This document shows, one piece after another, positions 1-8,644 of a DNA stretch of 64,000 nucleotides. The position numbers and the translations under genes were made by a program. The stretch's first letter is position 1; every line of letters begins with the position of its first letter. The stretch covers positions 186,001-250,000 of the forward strand of contig NZ_NXGX01000002.1 of NCBI RefSeq assembly GCF_002844275.1, written 5' to 3'. This stretch comes from Thalassospira lohafexi (GTDB taxonomy: Bacteria > Pseudomonadota > Alphaproteobacteria > Rhodospirillales > Thalassospiraceae). The notes under the pieces are model-generated. The model was given only the letters and a program-made list of their open reading frames with translations, made no database searches and was not told the DNA's origin.

Positions 1-208
1 CATGAACACTTCTGCGGTTTGGATCGTTCACCTATCCATACGTCGCATAGGGTGCTGATCTGACGGCGAACATATCGGTTGTTTACGGTTGGTGATAACT
101 GCATTAAGAGTTTTTCTGCTGATAAAATAACCAGAAAAAATGGCTGATTAAAATAAACACAAGCCAAAAGCTGGAGGAGACGGGTGTGCATCGAGGAGCT
201 TGGTTTAA
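1..208. other. Left-edge intergenic region
   Basis: No gene is supported here. An ATG reads leftwards from position 3, but only its first codon lies inside the window and there is no convincing ribosome binding site, so it is not called. A GAGGAG at 193-198, 10 bases before the ATG at 209, is the likely ribosome binding site of the next gene. A TAA directly precedes that ATG in frame, so the gene cannot extend further upstream. Confidence 0.5.
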
Positions 209-1228
209 ATGCCAGAAAGAATTCTGCAGGTGGCAACGGACATGTCCGGGCAGGCCAACGAAAAAATAACCGAAATCAAGGCTGTTACGCGCGCAACACG
301 AACGCTGGCACTCAACGCCTTGATCGAGGCGGCCCGGGCCGGTGATGTTGGTCGCGGCTTTGGGGTTGTCGCCAATGAGGTCAAGGATATCTCGCAGCGC
401 GTCACCATAATCACCGAAGAGCTTGAGAAAATGTTTCTCGATCTCGCCTTTGATCTTGAGCGGACAGCACAAACCGCGCGCGGGGATCGATTTGCCGATC
501 TTGCGCGTTATGCGGTCGAACTGATGGATCGCAATTTGTACGAACGATCCTGTGATGTGCGCTGGTGGGCAACGGATGCAGCCGTGGTCGATGTTTGTGA
601 GCATGCGCATGATGATGCGATAGCGGCGCGCGCGTCTGAACGACTGGGCGTGATCCTTGATTCCTACACCGTCTATCTTGATCTTTGGGTTGCCGACCGT
701 GATGGCAATATCATCGCCAACGGACGCCCGAATGAGTATCGCCTCAAAGGTGTAAATATCTCAGATCAGAAATGGTTTCAGGATGCGCTGCGTTGTCGCG
801 ACGGCGGGCAATATGCGGTTGCCGACGTGGCGCGCAACAGTCAACTCCGCGATGCCGCAACCCCGACATATGCGACGGCTGTGCGCAAGAATGGTGCCGC
901 ACATGGTGAGGTTATTGGTGTTATGGGGGTGTTTTTTGATTGGGAAAGTCAGGCACCCATGATCGTAAAATCATTGAATTTCAATGATGAAGAACGTGAA
1001 CGCACCCGGGTTTTGTTGATTGATGTCCACAATCGGATATTGGCCGCCTCCGATGATAAGGGCGTTCTCACGGAGAAATTTGACCTTAAGGTCGATGACC
1101 CTGCAATCGGCTCATACCTTCTTGAGGATAAATCCCTTGTCGCCTATGCGTTGACCCCCGGCTATGAAACATATCAGGGGCTTGGGTGGCGCGGTGTTAT
1201 TGTGCAGGCACCCAAACCAGTGAAATAG
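209..1228 (+). CDS. Soluble chemoreceptor-like protein: MCP signalling tip followed by Cache-like sensor domain
   Basis: This 339-residue protein begins with the methyl-accepting chemotaxis signalling hairpin: LALNALIEAARAG at residues 33-45, then GRGFGVVANEV at about 48-58. This is the region that contacts CheA and CheW in the MCP family. The hairpin is short, with no HAMP domain, signal peptide or membrane segment. The remaining 240 or so residues look like a Cache/PAS-like ligand domain, with motifs RNLYERSCDVRWW, VYLDLWVADRDGNIIANG and YATAV. The usual receptor order (sensor first, tip last) is therefore reversed and the protein should be cytoplasmic. An in-frame stop just before the ATG fixes the start. 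A strong terminator follows. The role, probably intracellular sensing that feeds a chemotaxis array, is inference. Confidence 0.75.
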   Translation: MPERILQVATDMSGQANEKITEIKAVTRATRTLALNALIEAARAGDVGRGFGVVANEVKDISQRVTIITEELEKMFLDLAFDLERTAQTARGDRFADLARYAVELMDRNLYERSCDVRWWATDAAVVDVCEHAHDDAIAARASERLGVILDSYTVYLDLWVADRDGNIIANGRPNEYRLKGVNISDQKWFQDALRCRDGGQYAVADVARNSQLRDAATPTYATAVRKNGAAHGEVIGVMGVFFDWESQAPMIVKSLNFNDEERERTRVLLIDVHNRILAASDDKGVLTEKFDLKVDDPAIGSYLLEDKSLVAYALTPGYETYQGLGWRGVIVQAPKPVK

Positions 1229-1259
1229 CATTCAGGGCTCTTTATGTGCGACGTTGTGA

Positions 1260-1293
1260 AACAGGCTCCCTTGTTTGGGGGCCTGTTTTTTTT
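1260..1293 (+). terminator. Rho-independent terminator after the chemoreceptor-like gene
   Basis: AACAGGC and GCCTGTT arms, extended by CCC/GGG, are followed by a run of eight T. Confidence 0.85.
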
Positions 1294-1418
1294 ATGTCCC
1301 GGCCCTGCAACGGGAACCACCTGAAATGGTTCATGCTTGTCTAATGCCCGCAAAGGCGATAGCGATATAAGCAGATTATCGATAAATTGTTTTTGATGCG
1401 AATGGCGGAGAACTTCGA

Positions 1419-2231
1419 TTGGCGCTGATTTTGGCAAAGCTTGCAGTTTCGATTGGCGTGGTGCTGGGCCTGTCGATGCTGGCGGAACGTGCCGGGCCAC
1501 GTGTGGCCGGTGTCTTGGCTGGATATCCGCTGGGAACGGCAATCCTGCTGTATTTCATCGGGATTGAGCAGGGGATCGATTTTGCCAGTAAAAGTGCGGT
1601 CTATGCCTTTCCCGGTCTGATCGCGACCTTATCGTTTCTGTATGCGTATTTTCTGGCGTCGCGCCGCTGCACGCAGCTTCCTGTCTTGCCGCAAATATTG
1701 CTGTGTTCGCTATGCGCCTTTGCAGCCTTCCTTGGCGTGTCCTGGCTGTTCCAACTGACCGAAATGTCCTTGACGCAGGCGGCGATCATTCTGCTGGTGG
1801 CGATGTTTGTTGCCCTCATCCTGTTTCGAAAAATCGAAAATGAAAGCATCCTGAACCGTGTGCGCCTGACAAAAAGCGTTGTGCTGTTGCGCGCTGCTCT
1901 GGCGTCACTGATTGTTTTGATCATTAGTGGCCTTGCCGCATGGATCGGCCCGCGTTGGTCGGGGTTACTGTCGGGGTTCCCGGTGACGCTGTATCCGATC
2001 ATGCTGATCTTGCATTTCACCTATGGCGCGGGACCGGTTCATACCCTGATCCGTAACTTCCCGCGCGGCATGGGGGCTTTGTGGGTGTATATCCTGACCG
2101 TGTCGCTGGGCTATCCTGTTATGGGGCTTGAGCTTGGGACGCTGGCGGCGTTTGGCATCGCAACTGTTTATCTGGTCAGTTATTCCACTTTCGTCTGGAT
2201 GCGACGAAAGTCCGTGCAAGCATCGGGCTGA
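1419..2231 (+). CDS. Integral membrane protein with internally duplicated motif, function unknown
   Basis: This 270-residue, very hydrophobic protein has about 8-9 predicted membrane segments. A motif of the form GPR-x-[AS]-G-[VL]-L-[AS]-G-[YF]-P occurs near residue 27 (GPRVAGVLAGYP) and again near residue 183 (GPRWSGLLSGFP), so the protein looks like two related halves. I do not recognise a characterised family. A small-molecule permease is possible but unproven. The start is TTG at 1419, supported by GGCGGAG 8 bases upstream; the nearby ATG at 1402 is out of frame. It stands alone between a terminator and the IclR gene. Confidence 0.7.
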   Translation: MALILAKLAVSIGVVLGLSMLAERAGPRVAGVLAGYPLGTAILLYFIGIEQGIDFASKSAVYAFPGLIATLSFLYAYFLASRRCTQLPVLPQILLCSLCAFAAFLGVSWLFQLTEMSLTQAAIILLVAMFVALILFRKIENESILNRVRLTKSVVLLRAALASLIVLIISGLAAWIGPRWSGLLSGFPVTLYPIMLILHFTYGAGPVHTLIRNFPRGMGALWVYILTVSLGYPVMGLELGTLAAFGIATVYLVSYSTFVWMRRKSVQASG

Positions 2232-2303
2232 TTTCATACCATCACGACCTAAAAGTAAAATAAGGGCCCGTCCCGAAAGGCCACTTCAGGGAGATTACGC
2301 TGC

Positions 2304-3065
2304 ATGCAGCAGGTACAGTCACTGGTCAGGGCATTAAGCATCCTCAACGCGCTCGCCGAGAGCGACGACGGCATGACGCTGACCGAAATTGCCGGGCAGG
2401 TTAAATTGCCCCCATCAACCGCCCATCGATTGCTGACCACGATGCAGTACGAACGCTACGTCGCCTTTGATGGCGAACGGACATTGTGGTTCGTCGGCGT
2501 GCAGGCATTCAGTGTTGGCAATTCCTTTACCAAAAACCGTAATCTGAGCCAGATCGCCCGACCCTATATGCGGGCCCTGATGGAAGACAGCGGCGAAACC
2601 GTAAATCTTGCCGTCGCCGATGGCGGCGAGGTGATCTTCCTGTCTCAGGTCGAGTGCCGCAAAATGATGCGCGCACTTGTCACACCGGGGCGCCGGGCAT
2701 TGATGCATTGTTCTGGCGTGGGAAAGGCCTTGCTGGCGTTCCTGCCAGACGAAGAACTCAGTGCGGTGATTGAAAAGCACGGCCTGCCAAAAATCACCGA
2801 ACGCACACTGGTAACCACAGGTGCCCTTAAAAAGGATCTGGAACGGTCCCGTCAGCTTGGCTACGCGCTTGATGACGAAGAACACGCTGTTGGGTTGCGC
2901 TGTGTTGCCGGAGTTGTCCGTGACGAAACCGGCAATCCGATTGCTGCCTTGTCGCTGTCCGGGCCTGCGGCACGCATTCCCAATGACCGTATTGAACAGT
3001 TCGGTTTAAAAGTACGGCGCGTCTGTGCCGACCTTAGCCGCGAATATGGCGGGGTTCCGGTTTAA
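2304..3065 (+). CDS. IclR-family transcriptional regulator
   Basis: The 253 residues have the usual IclR length and layout. The N-terminal winged helix-turn-helix spans about 1-65 (SLVRALSILNALA, then LPPSTAHRLLTTM as recognition region). The C-terminal effector-binding domain covers about 80-250 (GETVNLAV, ALMHCSGVGKALLA, YALDDEEHAVGLRCVAGVV). The sequence style resembles glyoxylate/allantoin-type IclR regulators such as AllR and BhcR, but no matching catabolic operon lies next to it, so the effector is unknown. GGGAGA lies before the ATG. It converges with the downstream diguanylate cyclase. Confidence 0.88.
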   Translation: MQQVQSLVRALSILNALAESDDGMTLTEIAGQVKLPPSTAHRLLTTMQYERYVAFDGERTLWFVGVQAFSVGNSFTKNRNLSQIARPYMRALMEDSGETVNLAVADGGEVIFLSQVECRKMMRALVTPGRRALMHCSGVGKALLAFLPDEELSAVIEKHGLPKITERTLVTTGALKKDLERSRQLGYALDDEEHAVGLRCVAGVVRDETGNPIAALSLSGPAARIPNDRIEQFGLKVRRVCADLSREYGGVPV

Positions 3066-3124
3066 CAACCGATTGGCATTGGCGGGCTGCTTCCGCCCGT
3101 TTCGGGCAAGGCCGGCTGTCGGGC

Positions 3125-4582
3125 TTAGCTGTTTTCGGACCGCTTGGTGGTGGCGAACCGGAATGTATTGCGCCCGTTTTTCTTGGCCATATACATCGCA
3201 CTGTCAGCCGCCGATATAAGCTCGTCAATGGTTTCGGCGTGATCGGGATAAAGCGATATGCCAATGGATGCTGTAACAAGATAGGGCGCTTCGTCCGGGC
3301 CAAGGTCAACCGGGCTTGAGGTCAGGGCATCTTTCAGTTTGTTGGCGACAATTTCGGCATCCTCGGGGGTTTCTGACCCCGACAGGATGACGGTAAACTC
3401 ATCGCCACCAATGCGCGCAACCGTATCGACATCGCGTAACTTCGCACTCAGCCGTGCGGCGACGTCCCGCAGGACTTTGTCGCCAATGATATGGCCGCGC
3501 GTGTCATTGAGAGTCTTGAACCCATCCAGATCAATATACATCAGCGCAAAGCATTCCCGTCGACGTTTGGAAAGCTTGATCGCAAATGTCAGCCGATCCA
3601 TAAACAGATATCTGTTGGGAAGCGACGTCAGCGCATCGTGATTTGCCTGAAACCGGATTTGTTCTTCGGCGGTTCTGCGTTCGGTAATGTCACGGAAACT
3701 GGTCAGGCGAAGTGTCTTGCCATCAATAAGCACGTTTCGCCCATTGATCTCGCAGGGGAACTGACTGCCGTCGTGTCGTTTTGCCATCGCCTCATAGGGT
3801 TTGTCATAACCCGACTGGATATTGTCCGTCACGGTTGGCAATGTTTCAGATGAAATAATATCCGCCGCACTAAGGTTCAAAAGTGCGGTGCGCCCATACC
3901 CGAACATGCGTTCCGCCGCATTGTTGGCATCAACGCATTTACCGCTGTCATGAAGAAACAAAGCTTCATTGGAAAGATTGGCCATGGTTTCCAGACGGGT
4001 CTGGCTTTCACGGCGCAAATTGCGTTCGCGCACCAGCTCGGTAATATCCCAGACAATACAATCAATCTGGCAATCGGACGTATATGGCGGCAGGGCGCGC
4101 ATCTGAACCCGCAACCAGCGTTGTTCGTGTTCCTTGGTGGTAAGCGGAAGTTCCGCCACCGTGATGTCGCCTTGGGCGGAAATTGCGTTTTCCCGAAGGT
4201 TTATAAGAGATGCATGGTCAAGAATGTGATCGCGAAGATCGGGACGACTGTCTGTCGCAAGATTGGCCCCAATCCAGTCCAGACCCTGTTCGGAGGCAAA
4301 TTCAATCAGGCCATCTTTGTCGATCCGAAAAACCAGACCGGGCAGGCGGGCAAAGAACCTTGCACGGGCGCGGGCATTGCGGCGCACGATAAGGTGCAGG
4401 CCAATCATGCCAAGTCCGGTCAGTACAAAGAAAACAACGGATGAGGGGAATGCCGAAGAAACCATCAAGGTTTCTGTGGTCCCCAGTACAACATGGGCAC
4501 CACCGCACAGCCAAATTCCCAGCAAGCACCAGAAAATCAGCAGGGCGACAAAATATCGGTTCTCTAAAAAGGGACCGGGCAT
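3125..4582 (-). CDS. Membrane-bound PAS-PAS-GGDEF diguanylate cyclase
   Basis: The 485 residues begin with two hydrophobic segments (about 9-33 and 44-66), followed by two PAS domains and a C-terminal GGDEF domain from about 310. The active-site GGDEF is intact at 392-396. An RxxD inhibitory site (RDVD) lies exactly five residues before it, so an active and product-inhibited cyclase making cyclic di-GMP from two GTP is expected. There is no EAL domain. The second PAS has the typical FRDITERR exit linker. The ATG lies only 7 bases from a 40-bp inverted repeat (4590-4629), which may control its expression. Confidence 0.92.
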   Translation of the reverse strand: MPGPFLENRYFVALLIFWCLLGIWLCGGAHVVLGTTETLMVSSAFPSSVVFFVLTGLGMIGLHLIVRRNARARARFFARLPGLVFRIDKDGLIEFASEQGLDWIGANLATDSRPDLRDHILDHASLINLRENAISAQGDITVAELPLTTKEHEQRWLRVQMRALPPYTSDCQIDCIVWDITELVRERNLRRESQTRLETMANLSNEALFLHDSGKCVDANNAAERMFGYGRTALLNLSAADIISSETLPTVTDNIQSGYDKPYEAMAKRHDGSQFPCEINGRNVLIDGKTLRLTSFRDITERRTAEEQIRFQANHDALTSLPNRYLFMDRLTFAIKLSKRRRECFALMYIDLDGFKTLNDTRGHIIGDKVLRDVAARLSAKLRDVDTVARIGGDEFTVILSGSETPEDAEIVANKLKDALTSSPVDLGPDEAPYLVTASIGISLYPDHAETIDELISAADSAMYMAKKNGRNTFRFATTKRSENS

Positions 4583-4589
4583 AGCGTTT

Positions 4590-4629
4590 GGTATATTCTT
4601 TCACCGTGATGACGGCGAAAGAATATACC
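4590..4629. repeat. 40-bp near-perfect inverted repeat in front of the diguanylate cyclase
   Basis: Perfect 13-base arms GGTATATTCTTTC (4590-4602) and GAAAGAATATACC (4617-4629) are continued inward by CCGT/ACGG (4604-4607 and 4612-4615) around a GATG loop. It ends 7 bases upstream of the cyclase ATG (minus strand) and downstream of nothing but msrA (ends at 4690). It could be a repressor operator, a structured 5' UTR that hides the ribosome binding site, or an msrA terminator lacking a long U run. Confidence 0.8.
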
Positions 4630-4689
4630 TACGGTCGAGTATTACAAGTAGCTAATTGTCGTATGTGGATCGGTTTGGGGGCTGTGTTC

Positions 4690-5334
4690 TTACATCCCCG
4701 GGCAGGAAACGCCTGTTCCGCTAATCCCGCAGTAGCCATCCGGATTCTTGTCCAGATACTGCTGATGGAAGTCTTCTGCGTAATAGAAGGTCTGGCCATC
4801 GGCAATCTCGGTCGTAATCTCGGAAAGTCCGGCTTTGCCAAGGGCGGCAAGGTACTGCGTGCGCGAACTTTCCGCGGCCTCCGCCTGATCATCATTCATG
4901 GTATAGATCACGGAACGGTATTGGGATCCGATGTCGTTGCCCTGGCGCATGCCTTGGGTCGGGTTATGGTTTTCCCAAAACACCTTCAAAAGCGACGGAT
5001 AGGAAACCACCGTCGGATCAAACACGACAAGAACAACTTCGGCGTGACCGGTCATGCCACTGCAAACTTCGCGGTATGTCGGGTTTTTGGTATAGCCACC
5101 GGCATATCCTGCGGCCGTTGTGTAAACGCCGGGAACCTTCCAGAAAAGCCGTTCAGCCCCCCAGAAGCACCCCATGCCAAACACGGCCACTTCAAGACCA
5201 TCGGGAAACGGGCCTGTCATGGGGTTTCCGGTCACAACATGCCGGTCTGCAACAGGAACTTCCTCGTCGCGCCCGGGCAGGGCCGTATCGGCAGTTGGCA
5301 TTTTCGCTTTTTCAGACATAAGGCCGGAAAACAT
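4690..5334 (-). CDS. msrA: Peptide-methionine (S)-S-oxide reductase MsrA
   Basis: MsrA reduces methionine-S-sulfoxide in oxidised proteins using thioredoxin. The catalytic motif [10 protein letters not shown], the [12 protein letters not shown] stretch and the HAEVV motif are all present. Two more cysteines near the C-terminus ([12 protein letters not shown]) can act as recycling cysteines. The open frame runs up to 5445, but the start at 5334 is chosen because AGGTGA lies 6-7 bases upstream and the 214-residue product fits the family. The extra upstream 37 residues are unlike MsrA. No export signal is obvious, so it is probably cytoplasmic. Confidence 0.93.
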   Translation of the reverse strand: MFSGLMSEKAKMPTADTALPGRDEEVPVADRHVVTGNPMTGPFPDGLEVAVFGMGCFWGAERLFWKVPGVYTTAAGYAGGYTKNPTYREVCSGMTGHAEVVLVVFDPTVVSYPSLLKVFWENHNPTQGMRQGNDIGSQYRSVIYTMNDDQAEAAESSRTQYLAALGKAGLSEITTEIADGQTFYYAEDFHQQYLDKNPDGYCGISGTGVSCPGM

Positions 5335-5509
5335 CTTCGTCACCTGATCAAATTTGGGTTTCTGATGTGCAATGTAACCCAGAGCACGGCAATAGCAATT
5401 CCCCTGTTGGTAAAATGTCTTTGAACGTTCTTTTGGCAAGGGCAAGCCGGGCGATGATACTGCGCTGTAAACCTGTCGCCCGTCATCGGGCCGGTCATCA
5501 GGGAATTGT

Positions 5510-5833
5510 ATGGTTCAGCGCCTAAAGCATTTAAAATCAACGATTTTGATGATCGGCGGTGTCGTCTGTCTTCTCATCGGGGTTGCCTTTTTGCCCTTGC
5601 CGCCACCATTTTTCGGTATGGTTTTTATTGCTGCCGGGATTCCGATGCTGGCCGCCGGGTCAAAACGCACCAGACGCTTTATCCAGTTGATGCGATGGCG
5701 TCATTATCGCCATAACCAAAAGGTCGAATATCTGGTGTCGCGGCTGCCATCTTTCTTGCGAAAACATGGTCATCGTACGCGCCCGGATGTGTTGGTGCGC
5801 CTGCGCGGCAAAAACAACGCCAAGCAAGGTTAG
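5510..5833 (+). CDS. Small membrane protein, possible PGPGW-type
   Basis: The 107-residue protein has two adjoining hydrophobic segments (about 10-30 and 33-50) separated by a proline-rich turn PLPPPF. An arginine/lysine-rich tail is predicted to be cytoplasmic. The proline turn between two helices recalls the putative PGPGW transmembrane family, but the match is loose and no function is known. It is divergent from msrA and convergent with the SPOR lipoprotein gene. Confidence 0.65.
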   Translation: MVQRLKHLKSTILMIGGVVCLLIGVAFLPLPPPFFGMVFIAAGIPMLAAGSKRTRRFIQLMRWRHYRHNQKVEYLVSRLPSFLRKHGHRTRPDVLVRLRGKNNAKQG

Positions 5834-5899
5834 GTATGCCGTCGTTGGCAGGGGTTTGACGCCAATTGAATGTGCTGCAACGTCACACGGACCAGACAA

Positions 5900-7339
5900 T
5901 TAAGGTGTTATCCGCCGGACAAGGCAATCTACACCCTGATTTTTAAGTGCCGTACATGCCTGAGCGGCCTGATCGTTGGTTGCGTATTGCCCGGTGATCA
6001 AACGGAAAAACAATCCCTGACCCTCAATTGCGATGGTGGAAACGTCATGTTGGGCGTTGGTCAAAACACCATTTGATCGTGACTGAAAAACCGACCATGA
6101 CGATTCCGCGCGCTCACGTGTGCGATACGCTGCAAGCTGCACCGCGTAATAGGGACCCGATGGCGCAACCCCCGATGGCGCAACTATGGGCTCGTTTTGT
6201 GTTGTCGGCTGCGTGGTCGCTACTGGTATTGGTTTTGGCGTCGGCGTGGCTTGAGGCGCGACATCTGGCATATCATTGGCCGTCGCTGGCGCCTTGGATG
6301 CCATCGGCACTTCGATCATCGAGGTTGCGGGCGCACTGTCAGTGATTTCAAGCTCACCCTGTTCAACGGGGCGCGCGTTCGTTGCAACCACGGCACCGGT
6401 ATGGGTTGTTTCCTGTTGATCCCCGGCAATGGTCGGGGCCGACATTGCCTCAATGGCCATGGAACTGCCCGGTTTCGGGGCCGGTTTTGCCGTTTCTTTC
6501 AGGACAGGAACGGGGGCAACAACGGCAACAGGTGCCTTCGATGCCGCCTTCGCCGGTGCGGCTGCATTGACTGTCGCCGACGAGGTGCTTGTTGCTGGGG
6601 CAGGTGCGACTGTAGGTGTTTTGCGCTCAACAGATGTCAGGCGTGCCGTGTTTTCGCTGACATTCATTTCCATCGGCGGTGTTGGGGATGCGCGGTCTTC
6701 CGGCTCGGCGGCGACCACGCCGCCCGTTTTATAAAAGTCACGGTTCCGGTCGACCTGTGGCGGATTGGGAAGGTCAGGGCCGGGGGCAACGGTGGCGGCG
6801 GCGACCACAGTATCGATTTCAGCCGACCGGGCAAATTGCGGTTTGCTACGATCAAGGGCAACAAGGCGACGCTGTGCCAGACTGTTTACACTGCCCGAAA
6901 GGCGGATACCCTGACCGCAATCAAGATCAATCTTCAAATCCGGTGACGACGCGGTAAGCCAGACATAAAGCTTGCGCGCATTGTCGTAATGACCATCAAG
7001 GTCATAGGATATCGCTTGTAGCAGATTGTCCTGCGGACTGGCATCCAGCGAGATTGGCTGCATGTCGGTTGACGATGCGGTTTCTGTCGCTTGATCACGC
7101 ACATGATCCTGATCAAAGAATAGCCCACAGGTCGCCCGATCAAGGGCTGCGCGTTCGCTTGGCGGTGTTTCCATCGGCATGTCAGCCGATGTTGATCTGG
7201 CTTGCGGATCGCTTTCAAACCAGAATCCCGACATATCCGATGAGCTGCAAGCCGCCAGAAGCGGCAGAAGTGCTGCGGCAGTAAACCAAACCCGTTTTCG
7301 TGATGCTTTAGAGGTGGTTGTCGCAGACCTGATTTTCAC
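5900..7339 (-). CDS. SPOR-domain lipoprotein
   Basis: The 479 residues start with a lipoprotein signal peptide (LLPLLAAC, lipid cysteine near residue 31). There is an N-terminal folded part of about 190 residues, then a long Ala/Pro/Thr-rich low-complexity linker. The C-terminal SPOR domain is at about 400-475 (YYAVQLAAYRTRERAE, FFRLITGQYATNDQAAQAC). SPOR domains bind denuded septal peptidoglycan, so a role in envelope or division is likely. AGGTGAAG precedes the ATG. It stands alone. A second SPOR protein is encoded at 47630, so the window has two of different design. Confidence 0.85.
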   Translation of the reverse strand: MKIRSATTTSKASRKRVWFTAAALLPLLAACSSSDMSGFWFESDPQARSTSADMPMETPPSERAALDRATCGLFFDQDHVRDQATETASSTDMQPISLDASPQDNLLQAISYDLDGHYDNARKLYVWLTASSPDLKIDLDCGQGIRLSGSVNSLAQRRLVALDRSKPQFARSAEIDTVVAAATVAPGPDLPNPPQVDRNRDFYKTGGVVAAEPEDRASPTPPMEMNVSENTARLTSVERKTPTVAPAPATSTSSATVNAAAPAKAASKAPVAVVAPVPVLKETAKPAPKPGSSMAIEAMSAPTIAGDQQETTHTGAVVATNARPVEQGELEITDSAPATSMIEVPMASKAPATANDMPDVAPQATPTPKPIPVATTQPTTQNEPIVAPSGVAPSGPYYAVQLAAYRTRERAESSWSVFQSRSNGVLTNAQHDVSTIAIEGQGLFFRLITGQYATNDQAAQACTALKNQGVDCLVRRITP

Positions 7340-7531
7340 ACTTCACCTGATGATCACTGTAATTGCATATGCGCACTGTTTATTGCCCTTTGCAGGGAAA
7401 TACAACTGTCGCAAGCGCTTCAGATACTGTCAAGCATCCCGCAATTTCAGTGGGATAAACAATCAGGCGGAAAATGAAGGGAAATTGGTCAAACGCCATC
7501 AGATGATGGTGGGATAAAGCCGACTTTTAAA

Positions 7532-7918
7532 TCAGCGCATCGCAATCGGAACGAGGATACCGCCCAGCAGTATCAGCACAGTGACCGCAATCACGATATA
7601 GACGATGCCTTTGGTTGCCTGATTGGCAACTTCGCGCGATACACCTGTCGAACCCTTGGTATTTCTACGGGCCGATGATCCGCCAGATCCGGTTGATTCA
7701 GGGGTCAGGATTTTGACGATCTGCTTTTTGTCCTTACGGGTCGCAGAATCGTATTTGTTCTCGACCACGCGGACTTCAGTGTTTTTGCTGTTTGTCAGGG
7801 CTTCTTTGGCGGCATTCACCGCCGCTGCGTAATCTGAGACCGTTTGGAGCTCCATCGGCTGTCCGGTCGTGCGCACGCACACGACCGTATAGCTTTTGCG
7901 CATGATGGTATCAGACAT
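7532..7918 (-). CDS. Small tail-anchored protein, unknown function
   Basis: The 128-residue protein has a soluble N-terminal part that looks like a small alpha/beta domain (YTVVCVRTTG, then a helix with AAAVNAAKEAL). A Ser/Gly/Arg linker follows, and a single C-terminal membrane segment covers about 103-125. No signal peptide is seen, so a tail-anchored inner-membrane topology is inferred. I do not recognise the family. GGAG lies 12 bases before the ATG, a long but acceptable spacing. Confidence 0.65.
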   Translation of the reverse strand: MSDTIMRKSYTVVCVRTTGQPMELQTVSDYAAAVNAAKEALTNSKNTEVRVVENKYDSATRKDKKQIVKILTPESTGSGGSSARRNTKGSTGVSREVANQATKGIVYIVIAVTVLILLGGILVPIAMR

Positions 7919-8042
7919 AACTTGACCGTTCTCCAGAGTCCCGTAAACGGCCTTTACATGGCGCTTTCAGAGAAAAATGAAAAGCTATCCTAACGAATAG
8001 GTCATCACATCTTCGCGATCAGGACTTAGGATCAGGATCTGT

Positions 8043-8510
8043 TCAGTTCCCGATTTTCGCCGACAGTTCCTTGTATTCATCACAAGACATGCCGCAAATC
8101 TGTTCAAGTCGCGCAAGGTTTTCGCGTGCCATGTCGGGCTTTCCGGTCTGAAGGAAAAGCTCACCCTGATACTCAAGCGCACCAACATGTTCCGGATCTA
8201 TCATCAAAGCCCGTTCGTAGTTTTGGGCTGCACTGTCAAAGTCGCCCTGTTTACGCTGGCTGTAAGCAAGATAGTTTAACAGGTCGGCGTTCTCAGGATC
8301 GTCTTTCAACATTTCCTTGATGGTATCGATAGCCTTGTCATACATGCCACCATCGACCAGTTCGGTAACGGCGGAAAGATCGGTGTCTCCTGAACCCCAT
8401 GAGGTCGAGTTGCCCATTGCCAAGGCGTTGGTTGCCGCCATCGGGCTTGCAAACATCATCGCGAACGCAACAGTCATGATTATTTTTGGGGTTTTACCAC
8501 TAAGGGTCAT
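8043..8510 (-). CDS. Secreted TPR protein
   Basis: The 155-residue protein has a signal peptide (hydrophobic stretch IIMTVAFAMMFASPMAA) and about three tetratricopeptide repeats (DKAIDTIKEMLKDDPENADLLNYLAY, then FDSAAQNYERALMIDPEH), so a periplasmic scaffold role is likely. A C-terminal CGMSC pair could form a disulfide. The start at 8510 is preferred over the ATG at 8525 because AAAGG lies 7 bases upstream of the former. The partner is unknown. Confidence 0.78.
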   Translation of the reverse strand: MTLSGKTPKIIMTVAFAMMFASPMAATNALAMGNSTSWGSGDTDLSAVTELVDGGMYDKAIDTIKEMLKDDPENADLLNYLAYSQRKQGDFDSAAQNYERALMIDPEHVGALEYQGELFLQTGKPDMARENLARLEQICGMSCDEYKELSAKIGN

Positions 8511-8644
8511 CGTCGTACCTTTCATTGGTCGTTATCGTTTGTAAATACGTTCGATGGGACGGAACAGATTTGTGATTTATCACAACTGGAAGTTTTGCAT
8601 AGTCACTTGTTGGTGAAAATCATGACATTAAAAGGGCAAGTTCT

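Noticed and set aside
4588-5424. 278-codon plus-strand open frame
   Set aside because: Antisense of msrA; starts inside the inverted repeat and shows no coding character.
6197-6946. Cys/Arg/Gly-rich 249-codon plus-strand frame
   Set aside because: Antisense of the low-complexity linker of the SPOR lipoprotein.
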